64,000 bases of DNA from Miscanthus floridulus (Eukaryota; Streptophyta; Magnoliopsida; Poales; Poaceae): contig NC_089588.1 of assembly GCF_019320115.1 (NCBI RefSeq), positions 116,098,123 to 116,162,122 on the forward strand, given 5' to 3'. Positions 1 through 14,431 of the stretch are shown one piece after another. The first letter of the stretch is position 1. Every line of letters starts with the position of its first letter. Under the pieces are notes generated by a model that saw only the letters and a list, made by a program, of their open reading frames with translations, was not told the origin of the DNA and did no database searches. Made by a program: the position numbers and the translations under genes.

Positions 1-883
1 ACACACAGTGCCCCAAGCAGAGGCCTGGGAGTGTACATTGTGGATACTATATATGTTCTATGATGAGTAACACCAGTGCCTACAGGAGACACCCCTTAAG
101 GGTAAGTTTGAACCTCTTCATCAGTAGTATAAAAACTTCGTACATGGTATGAAATACTAAACCGAAACTTGTTCTCTTGTAGTGGAGAAAAGAGAAAGGA
201 ATGAAAAAAAGACCCATACAAAGATGACCAACTCTTAGAGCTCATCGGCGATCTTTGTAACTTCATATTGGACCAGATTGTACACATCAAAGGCGCCTAC
301 CATGACCGAGAGTCTGACTTAGGTAGAAATCCTCAGTACCAACACCTTCATGAGCCTAAAAGGCTAGCTCTATGACGTTGATATCAATGTGTATGGAATT
401 TATATATTTAATGATGGATTGTATATATTCTTATGAATTGGACTTGTAATTTATAGTTTATATAATACTACTGTGCTTGTAGCGTTCGGAACGTTGGTCG
501 CGGGGTGTTCGGCAACGCGAACGCGGTTCGAAACATTGGTCGCGCGGCGTTCGGCAACGCGAACGCTGGATGAAATACGCGGAAACAAACAATTCTGGTC
601 GAATTTGAATTGTAAATTTGAATTTTTTTTGTGGAAAAACGTATAGGGGTGGTTCTAGATTAAACCGCCCCTACAAATAGGTATTATAGAAGCGGCTGGC
701 ACTACAACCGCTCCTACAAATCTATTTGTAGGGGAGCCGCTCCTACAAATCGATTTGTAGGAGCGACCTGAGAACCGCCCCTACAAATACATGATTTGTA
801 GAGACGGTTCGATAGGGGCGGCTGGCCAAACCTCCTCTATAAAAGGTTACCAGCCGCCTCTAAAAATGATTTTTGTAGTAGTG
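1..883 (+). mobile_element. 3' end of a CACTA (En/Spm) transposon
   Basis: The segment ends at 883 with TTTTTGTAGTAGTG, the reverse complement of a CACTA terminus (CACTACTACAAAAA). The 400 bp before it hold many direct and inverted copies of a short GC-rich subterminal motif around CCGCCCCTACAAAT, the arrangement expected for transposase binding sites. Upstream (3-375) lies a protease-like coding remnant in the same orientation. The 5' end is outside the window, so length and TSD cannot be checked. The subterminal motif differs from the TTTGCCGAGTGC motif of the other CACTA elements here, so this is a separate family. Confidence 0.8.
3..375 (+). pseudogene. ULP1-like cysteine protease C-terminus (CACTA-borne remnant)
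   Basis: Frame 3 from position 3 reads a peptide containing VHCGYYICSMM. This resembles the CGYY block around the catalytic cysteine of ULP1 (peptidase C48) domains that plant CACTA and MULE elements often carry. The block ends at a GTAAGT donor near 102 and resumes after TTCTCTTGTAG near 181. A second piece includes LLELIGDLCNFILDQI and ends with TGA at 373-375. The frame of the second piece does not join the first without a stop, so the copy is probably dead. The family call rests on the CGYY block, the tail and the transposon context. The N-terminal part, including the catalytic histidine, lies outside the window. Confidence 0.65.
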
Positions 884-1069
884 GCCATGCCCGTGCTAGT
901 GTCGTGCCGGGCGGCCCGTTTGGCCAACTATATACGTGGCTGAGGTGGCTCTTTCTCCTTGAGAAGTGCCCTTCGTCCTCAAATTATTTGTTACTGCAAT
1001 CACAAAAGTCGCAGTGGCATCGCATCATTGTAGTACTGGTTGAACACACAGGAGACACAGAAACAGAGG

Positions 1070-1519
1070 ATGGCAGCGGCGGCCAGCGGCGAGAGGTGGA
1101 GCCTGGCCGGCGCCACAACGATGGTAACCGGTGGCGGCAAGGAGATCGGCCACGCGATCGTGGAGGAGCTGGCCGGGTTCTGTGCTCAGGTGCACACGTG
1201 TGCTTGCAGCACGGCGGACCTGTGGAGTGCCGCTGGGGGTGGGCCGAGATGGGGCTCCGCGTCACCGTCTCGGTCTGTAACGTCGCCGTGCGCGCCGACC
1301 GGGAGAAGCTCATCATGCACACGGTCAAGGCGACCATCGACGGCAAGCTCGATATCCTGGTAAGCTAAAGGTGAAACCATACATCTCCGGGCTCCGGCTC
1401 CGGGGATCCCATACACGGCGAAGTAAGTGCCCGTACAGGTGAACAATGCGGCGCTGCTGATCCTCAAGCCACCGGCGGAGTACACGGCGGTGGACGACTC
1501 CCAGACGGCAACAAGATAA
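1070..1519 (+). pseudogene. Truncated copy of tropinone-reductase-like SDR gene
   Basis: An ATG at 1070 opens a reading frame nearly identical to exon 1 of the intact gene at 5060-5356, including the cofactor region (TGGGKEIG in place of TGGSKGIG) and AIVEELAGF. One base is lost near 1226, which shifts the frame for the rest of exon 1. Exon 1 ends at 1359 before GTAAGC. A 79-bp intron ends in ACAG, and exon 2 starts at 1439 with VNNAA. After 26 codons a TAA at 1517-1519 ends the frame where the homologous gene continues. Everything downstream (catalytic Ser/Tyr/Lys, C-terminus) is missing. The short intron 1 probably shows the ancestral size, against 1381 bp in the intact copy. Confidence 0.88.
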
Positions 1520-2509
1520 TGGAGTTTGTTTGCTTGGCCGTCACCGACAGGCCAATAGTTCACCTTGGAACTCGGCCGTCCCCGTCTGGTCAATAATTAC
1601 TGTCTGTGCCGTTTGTTTGTTGGGTTGGGCTGAAAACATGATCGTGTCAGGTTGTAATGTAATTTTTTTTGGCATTCGTTCAGCAGCTCCAAATGAAAGA
1701 TCTTTCACCAGAACACATGCATCAATATCATCATCATTCGATGTTTCAGTCACAGCTTTAAGACCACCTAGGACGCTCATAAGAAGCGTGTCATTTGTAT
1801 GGTTAAACTCTTCTTCTTAATTATAATGATACATAAATTTTTTGCGTATTCGAGAAAAAAATATCATCATCATGAGTTTCAAAAGACAGCGAGCCAGTTA
1901 CTAGGCCATGGCACAAGCCAGAAGAATGCAGGATCCATGAGTGTGCTGCCTTGGTCGGCGGCGTCAACGGCGCATCCATTGTGATTGTGGTGGCCGTCCT
2001 CGCCTACCTGCGACATGGGCATTAGTCGGCTGCGGCCTGCGGACGTCCATAACGAAATGGCTGATCCGAAGGCCGGAGATGGATACGTTGACCCACTTGG
2101 GACCTTGTTTGGGTCTTGGAAGGGCCGGGCCGGTAAATAATAGTAACTGAGAAATAACTGATTAATCTCGCCTCGAGATTTTGTCGGCCCAATTTTCAAA
2201 GATGCTGATAGTGTAGGATTAGTGTGGGTGCGCCGTAAGATTCTGCATGGTATTGTGTGATAACTAATAAAAAAAAGGTGGGCTACTTTTGAGATGCGTG
2301 CAATTCTAGGAGAGAGGACTACTAGAGCAATTGTCATAACAAAAATATAGACACAGTAGCGTGGTGCCACAAAAGAAAATACGCAGTCATAAAAAACAAC
2401 AAGACAACCAGCGGAGGTTGCAGTTCAGAACGCGAAATGACAAACGGATTGGACGACGAAACAAGAACACGACGAGCGTTATTCTGTGGCGGCTAAATCA
2501 CCTGCTAGA
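1520..2509. other. Spacer between the inverted SDR copies
   Basis: No convincing gene. The stretch is moderately AT-rich, with short open frames on both strands lacking recognisable domains. The right part next to 2510 should contain the 3' UTR of the minus-strand dehydrogenase gene. No clear polyadenylation signal was picked out. Confidence 0.5.
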
Positions 2510-5356
<2,847 letters not shown>

Positions 5357-5470
5357 GGCCCTCTCCCTCCGTACGTCTCCGTGCGCGCGTCTCACCTCCC
5401 AGTTTACGATGCTAGCTAGCTGCTTCAGTGATTCGGTGCTTTATGAGAGCAAACAGACACCGCACGACGA
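5357..5470 (-). promoter_or_regulatory. Putative 5' leader/promoter of SDR gene
   Basis: Directly upstream of the ATG at 5356. On the minus strand a CATAAAG motif near 5440-5447 lies about 90 bp before the start codon and could act as a TATA-like element. No better TATA box was seen in this interval. The assignment rests on position only. Confidence 0.3.
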
Positions 5471-6100
5471 TCCAATCTTTTGTAAAATCTGGCAGCGAGC
5501 TTGTCGCCTACTCGCCCCTGATACAGATACAGTGTCCATTTGCCCGTCTCATCGATCCGACGCCAGTCGCTACACGTCGTCGCAATCGGCCACGCCAGAA
5601 GAGTGTACTTTTCGCACTGTGTTGTTTCCAGCCGTTCATTTGGTCGATAATATCTGGACACAGACAAAACGGAACAGCCGTGTGCGTCTCTTCCTTGCAT
5701 TGACAGGCTACTAGTAGTGATGTCGGTAGTCGTAAATACTTTGAAAATATCCATGAAGATTTTAAAACTTTAATTTGACTGGGAAACTGTGAAAGCTTAA
5801 ATAAATATATCCGTATTACTAATTAAAAACCCTAACAGACGTGCTAAGAAAAATTAATAAATCCTAAAAATTCTCATAGTGGTCAGAAAAATCTAGCATT
5901 TAATTTGTTAGACTCTAATCATCATTACCGGCAATAGCCATTGGATTTATTGTTGTTTACAAAAAAAAATTATCCAACTCCGTTATTATAAAAAAATACA
6001 TAAAGTAATCGCTAATTCTGCATCTAAATTACCCACATCCGTCATTATGAAAAATAATTTAAAATAACCACAAACGGAAACGAAGCAAAAGCTTATTCGT
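5471..6100. other. AT-rich intergenic spacer
   Basis: Upstream flank of the dehydrogenase gene. From about 5740 to 6080 it is strongly AT-rich with short A and T runs. No gene or recognised mobile element was seen. Confidence 0.5.
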
Positions 6101-6136
6101 CCTGTTCGTTTGGACTTGTTTGGCTGATAAGCCATG

Positions 6137-6542
6137 TGTCGATATTTTACCACCGATAGCCTGCCACGGGGGTACCCGGGGCAGTTTTGTTCGGGCTTCA
6201 GCGTATGCGGAACTCGACGGTAAACGCAAGAGACAGTCGATTTATCCTGGTTCGAGCCATCGACCGTGATCGAGTAATAGCCCTACGTCCAGTCGACGTT
6301 AGTCTTTGCGTTGAATTGATTGTAAAGTGTTGTGTTGCCATATGTTTCTTCTGCTCGACCCCCATCTAAGGAGCCCTGCCCTCCTTTATATAGTCAGGAG
6401 GCTAGAGTCCTAGTTGGTTTACAATGTAGAGTCCTAGTAGGATTACATGGTGGTATTACTACTAGGATTACATGGGAGGAATCCTAATCAAACTAGATCT
6501 CCTCTCTTCCTTGCGGTGTATCCCGTGGGTCCCGTATCGACA
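6137..6542 (-). repeat. LTR 1 of the tandem array
   Basis: Starts TGTCGATATTTTACCACCG and ends CCCGTATCGACA. It is the 3' LTR of internal region 1 in element orientation, since the polypurine tract lies just to its right. Confidence 0.9.
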
Positions 6543-7944
6543 AGCCCCCGAGCACTTCATGGTTGAACTCCGGAAGCCTTGTTTTGTTCCTCTAGGTCTT
6601 GCCGAGCAGGAACAAGCGTCGCCCGAGTGCTTTCTTGAGTGAAACCATGTAGCGCTTCTTGAGATCTTCGAGTGGTGTGTGCTTTTTTGAAGAAAAAATA
6701 CTCCCATCGTGTAGCCCCTGAGCCTCTTGCTGTTTGAAATAAGGAGCTGGAGGGTCTTATCTTGAAATTGCTCTGATTCTTCATCGAAGGGCTCCCGAGC
6801 ATATACCCAGGTTCTTTTTCAAAAAGAACTCGGATATAGATCGGTCCGGGTTCTTTTTGTCGTGAGGCCTTGAAGTGGTCTATCTTGAAGAAGTCTTCTT
6901 GGTGACGTGCGCTTTTTCAAAGAAAAAAGTGCACTCACTGAGTGTAGCCCCCGAGCCTCTTGCTATTTGGAACAAAAAGTTGGAGGGTCTTGAATCTGAG
7001 TTTTTCAAAGAACTGAAAACCTCTTCTGGGGATATGTAGGATCTTGTAGACATTCTCAAGGGTGTATCCAAGTAACCCGTGAATTGCAGTAGACTATCCA
7101 TATACCGTTGCAAGTCAACAGAGCTGCGCCACCGAGTACTTTCCATAATTAGCTTGCGCGCTTGATGTCTTCTTGCATGCTGCTGCATGTCATGCCTCTT
7201 CCTTTGTTTCGCTTGAATAATGAAAGTATATATAAATATGCACGTGCATCCTCATATTCATGCTCATCTTGCTGACGCAAAATCTTCTCGTTCGATCATG
7301 ATCCGGTCCAAGTAAGGCAACCTAGATAATCCGTCAAAAGGCTTCGGGTGGGCAGTCCCCTCACCGGAGACCCCGTATCACCCCACCTTAGAATTTCCAA
7401 ATCACCGCAACAAGGTTGACCTTAGCTGTCGAGTAGTTGATCACCCCAACCGAGTAGTCGATCACCGCGGCCGAGTAGTCAGACATCCTGGCGACTTGTT
7501 GAGCAGCAACCGAGTAAGACAGTGTGGGGCGTGTGTCTCACCCAACGAAGTAGTCGCCAAGTAAGGCAGCCAGCGGTGGGCGAGCTCCTTATTTGATGAC
7601 GTGGTCCAGAAAATGGTTCCCTTTCCGGCGAGTAGGCTTCACGGATTAAGGCCTCAGCAACCTAGGTAAATCAAATGTAGTAGAGCCGCGGAGGCATATG
7701 GATAATATCCAGAGATATATGATGATTAAAGAATAGTTGAAAACATATTAAACCATGACTTAGCTTGATTGACGGCCGCGTGGTAGAATCAGCGCGCGAT
7801 CCTGGCATTTTGCGCTTAGGAGACACCGGTGGTTGTAGCCCCCGGGCATCAGCTTGCGAGTACTTGGAGATGAGCTATCGAGTAGTTGGTCACCGCAGCC
7901 AAAGTAGTCGGAAACTGTGATGAGTAGTCAGACAACTGGCTTGT

Positions 7945-8818
7945 TTCAACCATTTTGGTTTTTGGTTCGGGTGTTAGCTTATTAGCTACCCTCATCAGTG
8001 GGCTCAAGCATCTTTTCAGCTTTTTTGCTCTCGGCCGGTATGCTAAGGCCTAATTTTAGCCATTTTGCTTTTGGTTCGGGTGTTAGCTTATTAGCTACCC
8101 TCATCGGCGGGCTCAAGCATCTTTTCAGCTCTTTTGCTCTCGGCCGGTATGCTCAGACATAATTTAAGCAAATTTTGCTTTTGGTTCGGGTGTTAGCTTA
8201 TTAGCTACCCTCATCGGCGGGCTCAAGCATCTTTTCAACTCTTTTGCTCTCGGCCGGTATGCTCAGGCATAATTTCAGCCATTTTGCTTTTTGGTTCGGG
8301 TGTTAGCTTATTAGCTACCCTCGTCGGCGGGCTCAAGCATCTTTTTAGCTCTTTTGCTCTCGGCCGGTATGCTCAGGCGTGATTTCAGCCATTTTGCTTT
8401 TGGTTCGGGTGTTAGCTTATTAGCTACCCTCATCGGCGGGCTCAAGCATCTTTTCAGCTCTTTTGCTCTCGGCCGATATGCTCAGGCATAATTTCAGCCA
8501 TTTTGCTTTTTGGTTCGGGTGTTAGCTTATTAGCAACCCTCATCGGCGGGCTCAAGCATCTTTTCAGCTCTTTTGCTCTCGGCCGGTATGCTCAGGCGTG
8601 ATTTTAGCCATTTTGCTTTTTTGGATCGGGTGTTAGCTTATTAGCTACCCTCATCAGTGGGCTCAAGCATCTTTTTAGCTCTTTTGCTCTCAGCCGGTAT
8701 GCTCAGGCGTGATTTCAGCCATTTTGCTTTTTGGATCGGGTGTTAGCTTATTAGCTACCCTCATCGGTGGGCTCAAGCATCTTTTCAGCTCTTTTGCTCT
8801 CGGCCGGTATGCTCAACT
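7945..8818. repeat. 110-bp tandem repeat, 8 copies (internal 1)
   Basis: The phrase GGTGTTAGCTTATTAG recurs at about 7970, 8079, 8189, 8299, 8408, 8518, 8629 and 8739, giving a period of 109-111 bp. Each unit also has GGCTCAAGCATCTTTT and GCTCTCGGCCGGTATGCT. The last unit runs directly into the gag-like frame region. Confidence 0.93.
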
Positions 8819-10045
8819 TGGCTACTCTGAGTATGGTTTTTTCTGCTTCCTCGGTCGTGGCTTCCGTTTGGCCCCAGTCTTTCAAAAGCAGACCTCCTTT
8901 GACTTTGTACTTCTTGCCCGACTGAAACGGCGGGTATTCTAGAGCGGGTCGTTCCGTCGTGTGCTTTTAAGGATGTTGTTCGTAAAAGTTCTCGGAGTCG
9001 CTCTTGTTCTTCATTGGGATGTGAAATGGCTTCAAGTTCTTCTAACACTTCTCGGATCTTATCATATGGAGCATTGCGTGCCCTGGCTGCTCGTCTTTCT
9101 CTGACTTCTTGATCGTATTTCTTCTTGTCGTACTTGGTTAATTCTGTCTTGTACTTGATCTAGGCTTCTTTGTGTTGTCTAGCACGGCGTCTGCGGCCTT
9201 CTTTTAGTTTATTTCTTCTTTCTCTGGCTTGTTTCTGGCCCTCAGACTCACCATCGTATTCCAGGGCGTTGGGAGATATGTTGGATTCTGACTCATCTAA
9301 GGATCTGACATCTGGTTCTTGTGGCAGTCTTAGCGGTGATTGTAGAACCATAAAAACTTCTCGGGCATGTACTGCTTCTATGTTTGCCTTGCATGAGTTG
9401 TTGATGTCTTCTGTGGAGGCATCGGTGTCATAGAGCATACTGCCTTTTTGGTAGGGTAGAACGGCTGTCTCATCAACTAATCGGGCATTGCTGCTTCTGG
9501 GAATAGGACCCGGCTAATGGACGAGGCAATCTTGAGATGTCATGGTTAGTATGAGGCCTTCCTGTGCTCCGGTAAGCCGTAGCCATCGCACTGGACCGGT
9601 GACTTCTTGGAGTGGGTCTTGGTAAGATCTTGCTATATTGTTGAGTCCAATTGGGAGAGGACCCGACTTCTTGAAAGGACTCTGAGTGTATTCCGAGTTG
9701 TTTTCTTGGTAGGCCGAGGTCATGTTCTGGAGCCCCGCCGGAAAAGAACTTGGTTTCTCGAAAGAACTCGGTAAAGACTCCATCTCGGATGTAGAGCCTG
9801 AGTCTGAGTCGGATGCGCAAAGCCACGAAATCTGAGTTGGATCGGACATCACGAGTTGCGCGAATCTTCCGGTGAGTTGATCTGTCGTAGTCGCTGAAAT
9901 AGAAAGGTCTTCAAGGTGATCCGAATCTTTGAGGAGACGGCTTTGGAGCTTGCCATTGTCGCTTGCCTCGCAGATCCATGAACCGAAGAAGAAGGTTGAT
10001 CCCATCGAGAAGATCATGTTGTCGAGGTCCGTCGAGCTCTCGGAT
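8785..10045 (-). pseudogene. gag-like protein of the non-autonomous element, copy 1
   Basis: A hydrophilic frame starts just inside the primer-binding side and runs leftward. The first block (10017-9514) includes STFFFGSWICEASD and SEYTQSPF. The next (9438-9160) has YDTDASTED and a very basic run QARERRNKLKEGRRRRARQ. The last (9048-8785) has EELEAISHPNEEQERLRELL. It lacks a zinc knuckle and pol domains, so structural-protein function is inferred from position only. A TAG interrupts the frame after codon 167 (about 9514) where copy 2 reads through. Function in particle formation is possible but unproven. Confidence 0.6.
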
Positions 10046-10081
10046 GCAAATACGCCGAAAGCCCCTACCTGGCGAGCCAGC

Positions 10082-10487
10082 TATCGATGTTTCACCACCG
10101 ATAGCCTGCCACGGGGGTACCCGGGGCAGTTTTGTTCGGGCTTCAGCGTATGCGGAACTCGACGGTAAACGCAAGAGACATTCGATTTATCCTAGTTCGG
10201 GCCCTCGACCGTGATCGAGTAATAGCCCTACGTCTAGTCGGCATTAGCCTTTGCGTTGGATTGATTGTAAAGTGTTGTGTTGCCTTGTGTTTCTTCTGCT
10301 CGACCCCCATCTAAGGAGCCCTGCCCTCCTTTGTATATTCAGGAGGCTAGAGTCCTAGTTGGTTTACAATGTAGAGTCCTAGTACGATTACATGGTGGTA
10401 TTACTACTAGGATTACATGGGAGAAATCGAAATCAAACTAGATCTCCTCTCTTCCTTGCGGTGTATCCCGTGGGTCCCGTATCGACA
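10082..10487 (-). repeat. LTR 2 (shared middle LTR)
   Basis: This 406-bp LTR lies between the two internal regions and serves both, as the 5' LTR of internal 1 and the 3' LTR of internal 2. Its left edge reads TATCGATG rather than TGTCGATA. Confidence 0.9.
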
Positions 10488-11889
10488 AGCCCCCGAGCAC
10501 TTCATGGTTGAACTCCGGAAGCCTTGTTTTGTTCCTCTAGGTCTTGCCGAGTAGGAACAAGCGTCGCCCGAGTGCTTTCTTGAGTGAAACCATGTAGCGC
10601 TTCTTGAGATCTTCGAGTGGTGTGTGCTTTTTTGAAGAAAAAATACTCCCATCGTGTAGCCCCTGAGCCTCTTGCTGTTTGGAACAAGGAGCTGGAGGGT
10701 CTTATCTTGAAATTGCTCTGATTCTTCATCGAAGGGCTCCCGAGCATATACCCGGGTTCTTTTTCAAAAAGAACTCGGATATAGATCGGTCCGGGTTCTT
10801 TTTGTCGTGAGGCCTTGAAGTGGTCTATCTTGAAGAAGTCTTCTTGGTGACGTGCGCTTTTTCAAAGAAAAAAGTGCACTCACTGAGTGTAGCCCCCGAG
10901 CCTCTTGCTATTTGGAACAAAAAGTTAGAGGGTCTTGAATCTAAGTTTTTCAAAGAACTGAAAACCTCTTCTGGGGATATGTAGGATCTTGTAGACATTC
11001 TCAAGGGTGTATCCAAGTAACCCGTGAATTGCAGTAGACTATCCATATACCGTTGCAAGTCAACAGAGCTGCGCCACCGAGTACTTTCCATAATTAGCTT
11101 GCGCGCTTGATGTCTTCTTGCATGCTGCTGCATGTCATGCCTCTTCCTTTGTTTCGCTTGAATAATGAAAGTATATATAAATATGCACGTGCATCCTCAT
11201 ATTCATGCTCATCTTGCTGACGCAAAATCTTCTCGTTCGATCATGATCCGGTCCAAGTAAGGCAACCTAGATAATCCGTCAAAAGGCTTCGGGTGGGCAG
11301 TCCCCTCACCGGAGACCCCGTATCACCCCACCTTAGAATTTCCAAATCACCGCAACAAGGTTGACCTTAGCTGTCGAGTAGTTGATCACCCCAACCGAGT
11401 AGTCGATCACCGCGGCCGAGTAGTCAGACATCCTGGCGACTTGTTGAGCAGCAACCGAGTAAGACAGTGCGGGGCGTGTGTCTCACCCAACGAAGTAGTC
11501 GCCAAGTAAGGCAGCCAGCGGTGGGCGAGCTCCTTATTTGATGACGTGGTCCAGAAAATGGTTCCCTTTCCGGCGAGTAGGCTTCACGGATTAAGGCCTC
11601 AGCAACCTAGGTAAATCAACTATAGTAGAGCCGCGGAGGCATATGGATAATATCCAGAGATATATGATGATTAAAGAATAGTTGAAAACATATTAAACCA
11701 TGACTTAGCTTGATTGACGGCCGCGTGGTAGAATCAGCGCGCGATCCTGGCATTTTGCGCTCAGGAGACCCCGGTGGTTGTAGCCCCCCGAGCATCAGCT
11801 TGCGAGTACTTGGACATGAGCTGTCGAGTAGTTGGTCACCGTAGCCAAAGTAGTCGGAAACTGTGACGAGTAGTCAGACAACTGGCTTG

Positions 11890-12763
11890 TTTCAGCCATT
11901 TTGGTTTCTGGTTCGGGTGTTAGCTTATTAGCTACCCTCATCGGCGGGCTCAAGCATCTTTTTAGCTCTTTTGCTCTCGGTCGGTATGCTCAGGCATAAT
12001 TTCAGCCATTTTGCTTTTGGTTCGGGTGTTAGCTTATTAGCTACCCTCATCGGCAGGCTCAAGCATCTTTTCAACTCTTTTGCTCTCGGCCGGTATGCTC
12101 AGGCATAATTTCAGTCATTTTGCTTTTGGTTCGGGTGTTAGCTTATTAGCTACCCTCATCGGCGGGCTCAAGCATCTTTTCAGCTCTTTTGCTCTCGGCC
12201 GGTATGCTCAGGCATAATTTTAGCCATTTTGTTTTTTGGTTCGGGTGTTAGCTTATTAGCTACCCTGATCGGCGGGCTCAAGCATCTTTTCAGCTCTTTT
12301 GCTCTCAGCCGGTATGCTCAGGCATGATTTCAGCCATTTTGCTTTTGGTTCGGGTGTTAGCTTATTAGCTACCCTCATCAGCGGGCTCAAGCATCTTTTC
12401 AGCTCTTTTTCTCTCGGCCGGTATGCTCAGGCATAATTTCAGCCATTTTTCTTTTTGGTTCGGGTGTTAGCTTATTAGCTACCCTCATCGGCGGGCTCAA
12501 GCATCTTTTCAGCTCTTTTGCTCTCGACCGGTATGCTCAGGCATGATTTCAACCATTTTGCTTTTTGGATCGGGTGTTAGCTTATTAGCTACCCTCATCG
12601 GTGGGCTCAAGCATCTTTTCAGCTCTTTTGCTCTCAGCCGGTATGCTCAGGCGTGATTTCAGCCATTTTGCTTTTTGGATCGGGTGTTAGCTTATTAGCT
12701 ACCCTCATCGGTGGGCTCAAGCATCTTTTCAGCTCTTTTGCTCTCGGCCAGTATGCTCAACTT
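11890..12763. repeat. 110-bp tandem repeat, 8 copies (internal 2)
   Basis: The same unit as at 7945-8818, with repeats at about 11917, 12026, 12135, 12245, 12354, 12464, 12574 and 12684. Copy number equals that of the first array, while individual units carry private substitutions. Confidence 0.93.
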
Positions 12764-14041
12764 GGCTACTCTGAGTATGGTTTTTTCTGCTTCCTCGGTC
12801 GTGGCTTCCGTTTGGCCCTAGTCTTTCAAAAGCAGACCTCCTTTGACTTTGTACTTCTTGCCCGGCTGAAACGGCGGGTATTCTAGAGCGGGTCGTTCCG
12901 TCGTGTGCTTTTAAGGATGTTGTTCGTAAAAATTCTCGGAGTCGCTCTTGTTCTTCATTGGAATGTGAAATGGCTTTAAGTTCTTCTAACACTTCTCGGA
13001 TCTTATCATATGGAGCATTGTGTGCCCTGGCTGCTCGTCTTTCTCTGACTTCTTGATCATATTTCTTCTTGTTGTACTTGGTTAATTTTGTCTCATACTT
13101 GATCCAGCTTCTTTGTGTTGTCTAGCACGGCGTCTGCGACCTTCTTTTAGTTTATTTCTTCTTTCTCTGGCTTGTTTCTGGCCCTCAGACTCGCCATCGT
13201 ATTCTAGGGCATTGGGAGATATGTTGGATTCTGACTCATCTGAGGATCTGACATCTGGTTCTTGTGGCGGCATCAGCGGTGATTGTCGAACCATAAAAAC
13301 TTCTCGGGCATGTACTGCTTCTATGTCTGCCTTGCATGAGATGTTGATGTCTTCTGTGGAGGCATCGGTGTCATAGAGCATACTACCTTTTTAGTAGGGT
13401 AGAACGGCTGTCTCATCAACTAATCGGGCATTGCTGCTTCTGGGAATAGGACCCGGCCAATGGACGAGGCAATCTTGAGATGTCATGGTTAGTATGAGAC
13501 CTTCCTATGCTCCGGTAAGCCATAGCCGTCGTACTGGACCGGCAACTTCTTGGAGCGGGTCTTGGTAAGATCTTGCTATATTGTTGAGTCCAATTGGGAG
13601 ATGACCCGACTTCATGAAAGGACTCTGAGTGTATTCTGAGTTGTTTTCTTGATAGGCCGAGGTCCCGTTCTGGAGCCCCACCGGAAAAGAACTTGGTTTC
13701 TCGAAAGAACTCGGTAAAGAATCCATCTCGGATGCGGAGCCTGAGTGTGAGTCGGATGCGCAAAGCCACGAAATCTGAGTTGGATCGGACATCATGAGCT
13801 GCACGAATCTTCCGGTGAGTTGATCTGTCGTAGTCGTCGAAATAGAAAGGTGTTCAAGGTGATTCGAATCTTTGAGGAGACGGCTTTGGAGCTTGCCATC
13901 GTCGCTTGCCTCGTAGATCCATGAACTGAAGATGAAGGTTGATCCCGTCGAGAAGATCATGTTGTCGAGGTCCGTCGAGCTCTCGGATGCAAATTCGCCG
14001 AAAGCCCCTACCTGGTGAGCCAGCTGTTGATGTTTCACCAC
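12729..14041 (-). pseudogene. gag-like protein of the non-autonomous element, copy 2
   Basis: Counterpart of the frame at 8785-10045, with blocks at 14041-13505, 13381-13082 and 12992-12729. Its first block is 178 codons and starts upstream of copy 1's first Met, with FGEFASESSTDLDNM before the shared part. A TAG at about 13505 replaces a CAG codon present in copy 1. Conversely, copy 1's stop is a Trp codon here. The breaks therefore differ between the two copies. Family and function are as for copy 1. Confidence 0.6.
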
Positions 14042-14431
14042 CGATAGCCTGCCACGGGGGTACCCAGGGGCAGTTTTGTTCGGGACTCAGCATATGCGGA
14101 ACTCGATGGTAAATGCAAGAGACAGTCGATTTATCCTGGTTTGGGCCCTCGACCGTGATCGAGTAATAGCCCTACGTCCAGTCGGCGTTAGCCTTTGCGT
14201 TGGATTGATTGTAAAGTGTTGCGTTGCCTTGTGTTTCTTCTACTCGACCCCCATCTAAGGAGCCCTGCCCTCCTTTATATAATCAGGAGGCTAGAGTCCT
14301 AGTTGGTTTACAATGTAGAGTCCTAGTAGGATTATAGGGTGGTATTACTACTAGGATTATATGGGAGGAATCTTAATCAAACTAGATCTCCTCTCTTCCT
14401 TGCGGTGTATCCCGTGGGTCCCGTATCGACA
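14025..14431 (-). repeat. LTR 3 of the tandem array
   Basis: 407 bp, from TGTTGATGTTTCACCACCG to CCCGTATCGACA. It is the outer 5' LTR in element orientation. It is followed by CCGTG, the partner of CCATG before LTR 1. Confidence 0.9.

Larger units (their letters stand above)
6137..14431 (-). mobile_element. Tandem shared-LTR array of a non-autonomous LTR retrotransposon
   Basis: Order: LTR (6137-6542), internal 1 (6543-10081), LTR (10082-10487), internal 2 (10488-14024), LTR (14025-14431). The LTRs are 406-407 bp with TGTCGAT/ATCGACA ends, and the two 3.5-kb internal regions are almost identical. On the minus strand a polypurine tract (CTCGGGGGCT) abuts the LTR, and a probable primer-binding region (GGCTCGCCAGGTAGGGG) follows the other LTR, so the element reads right to left. 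Each internal region has a gag-like frame, an 8-copy 110-bp tandem repeat and no protease, integrase or reverse transcriptase, so it depends on another element (LARD type). The primer-site and tract style resemble grass gypsy elements of the RIRE2/Cinful kind (inference). Confidence 0.9.
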
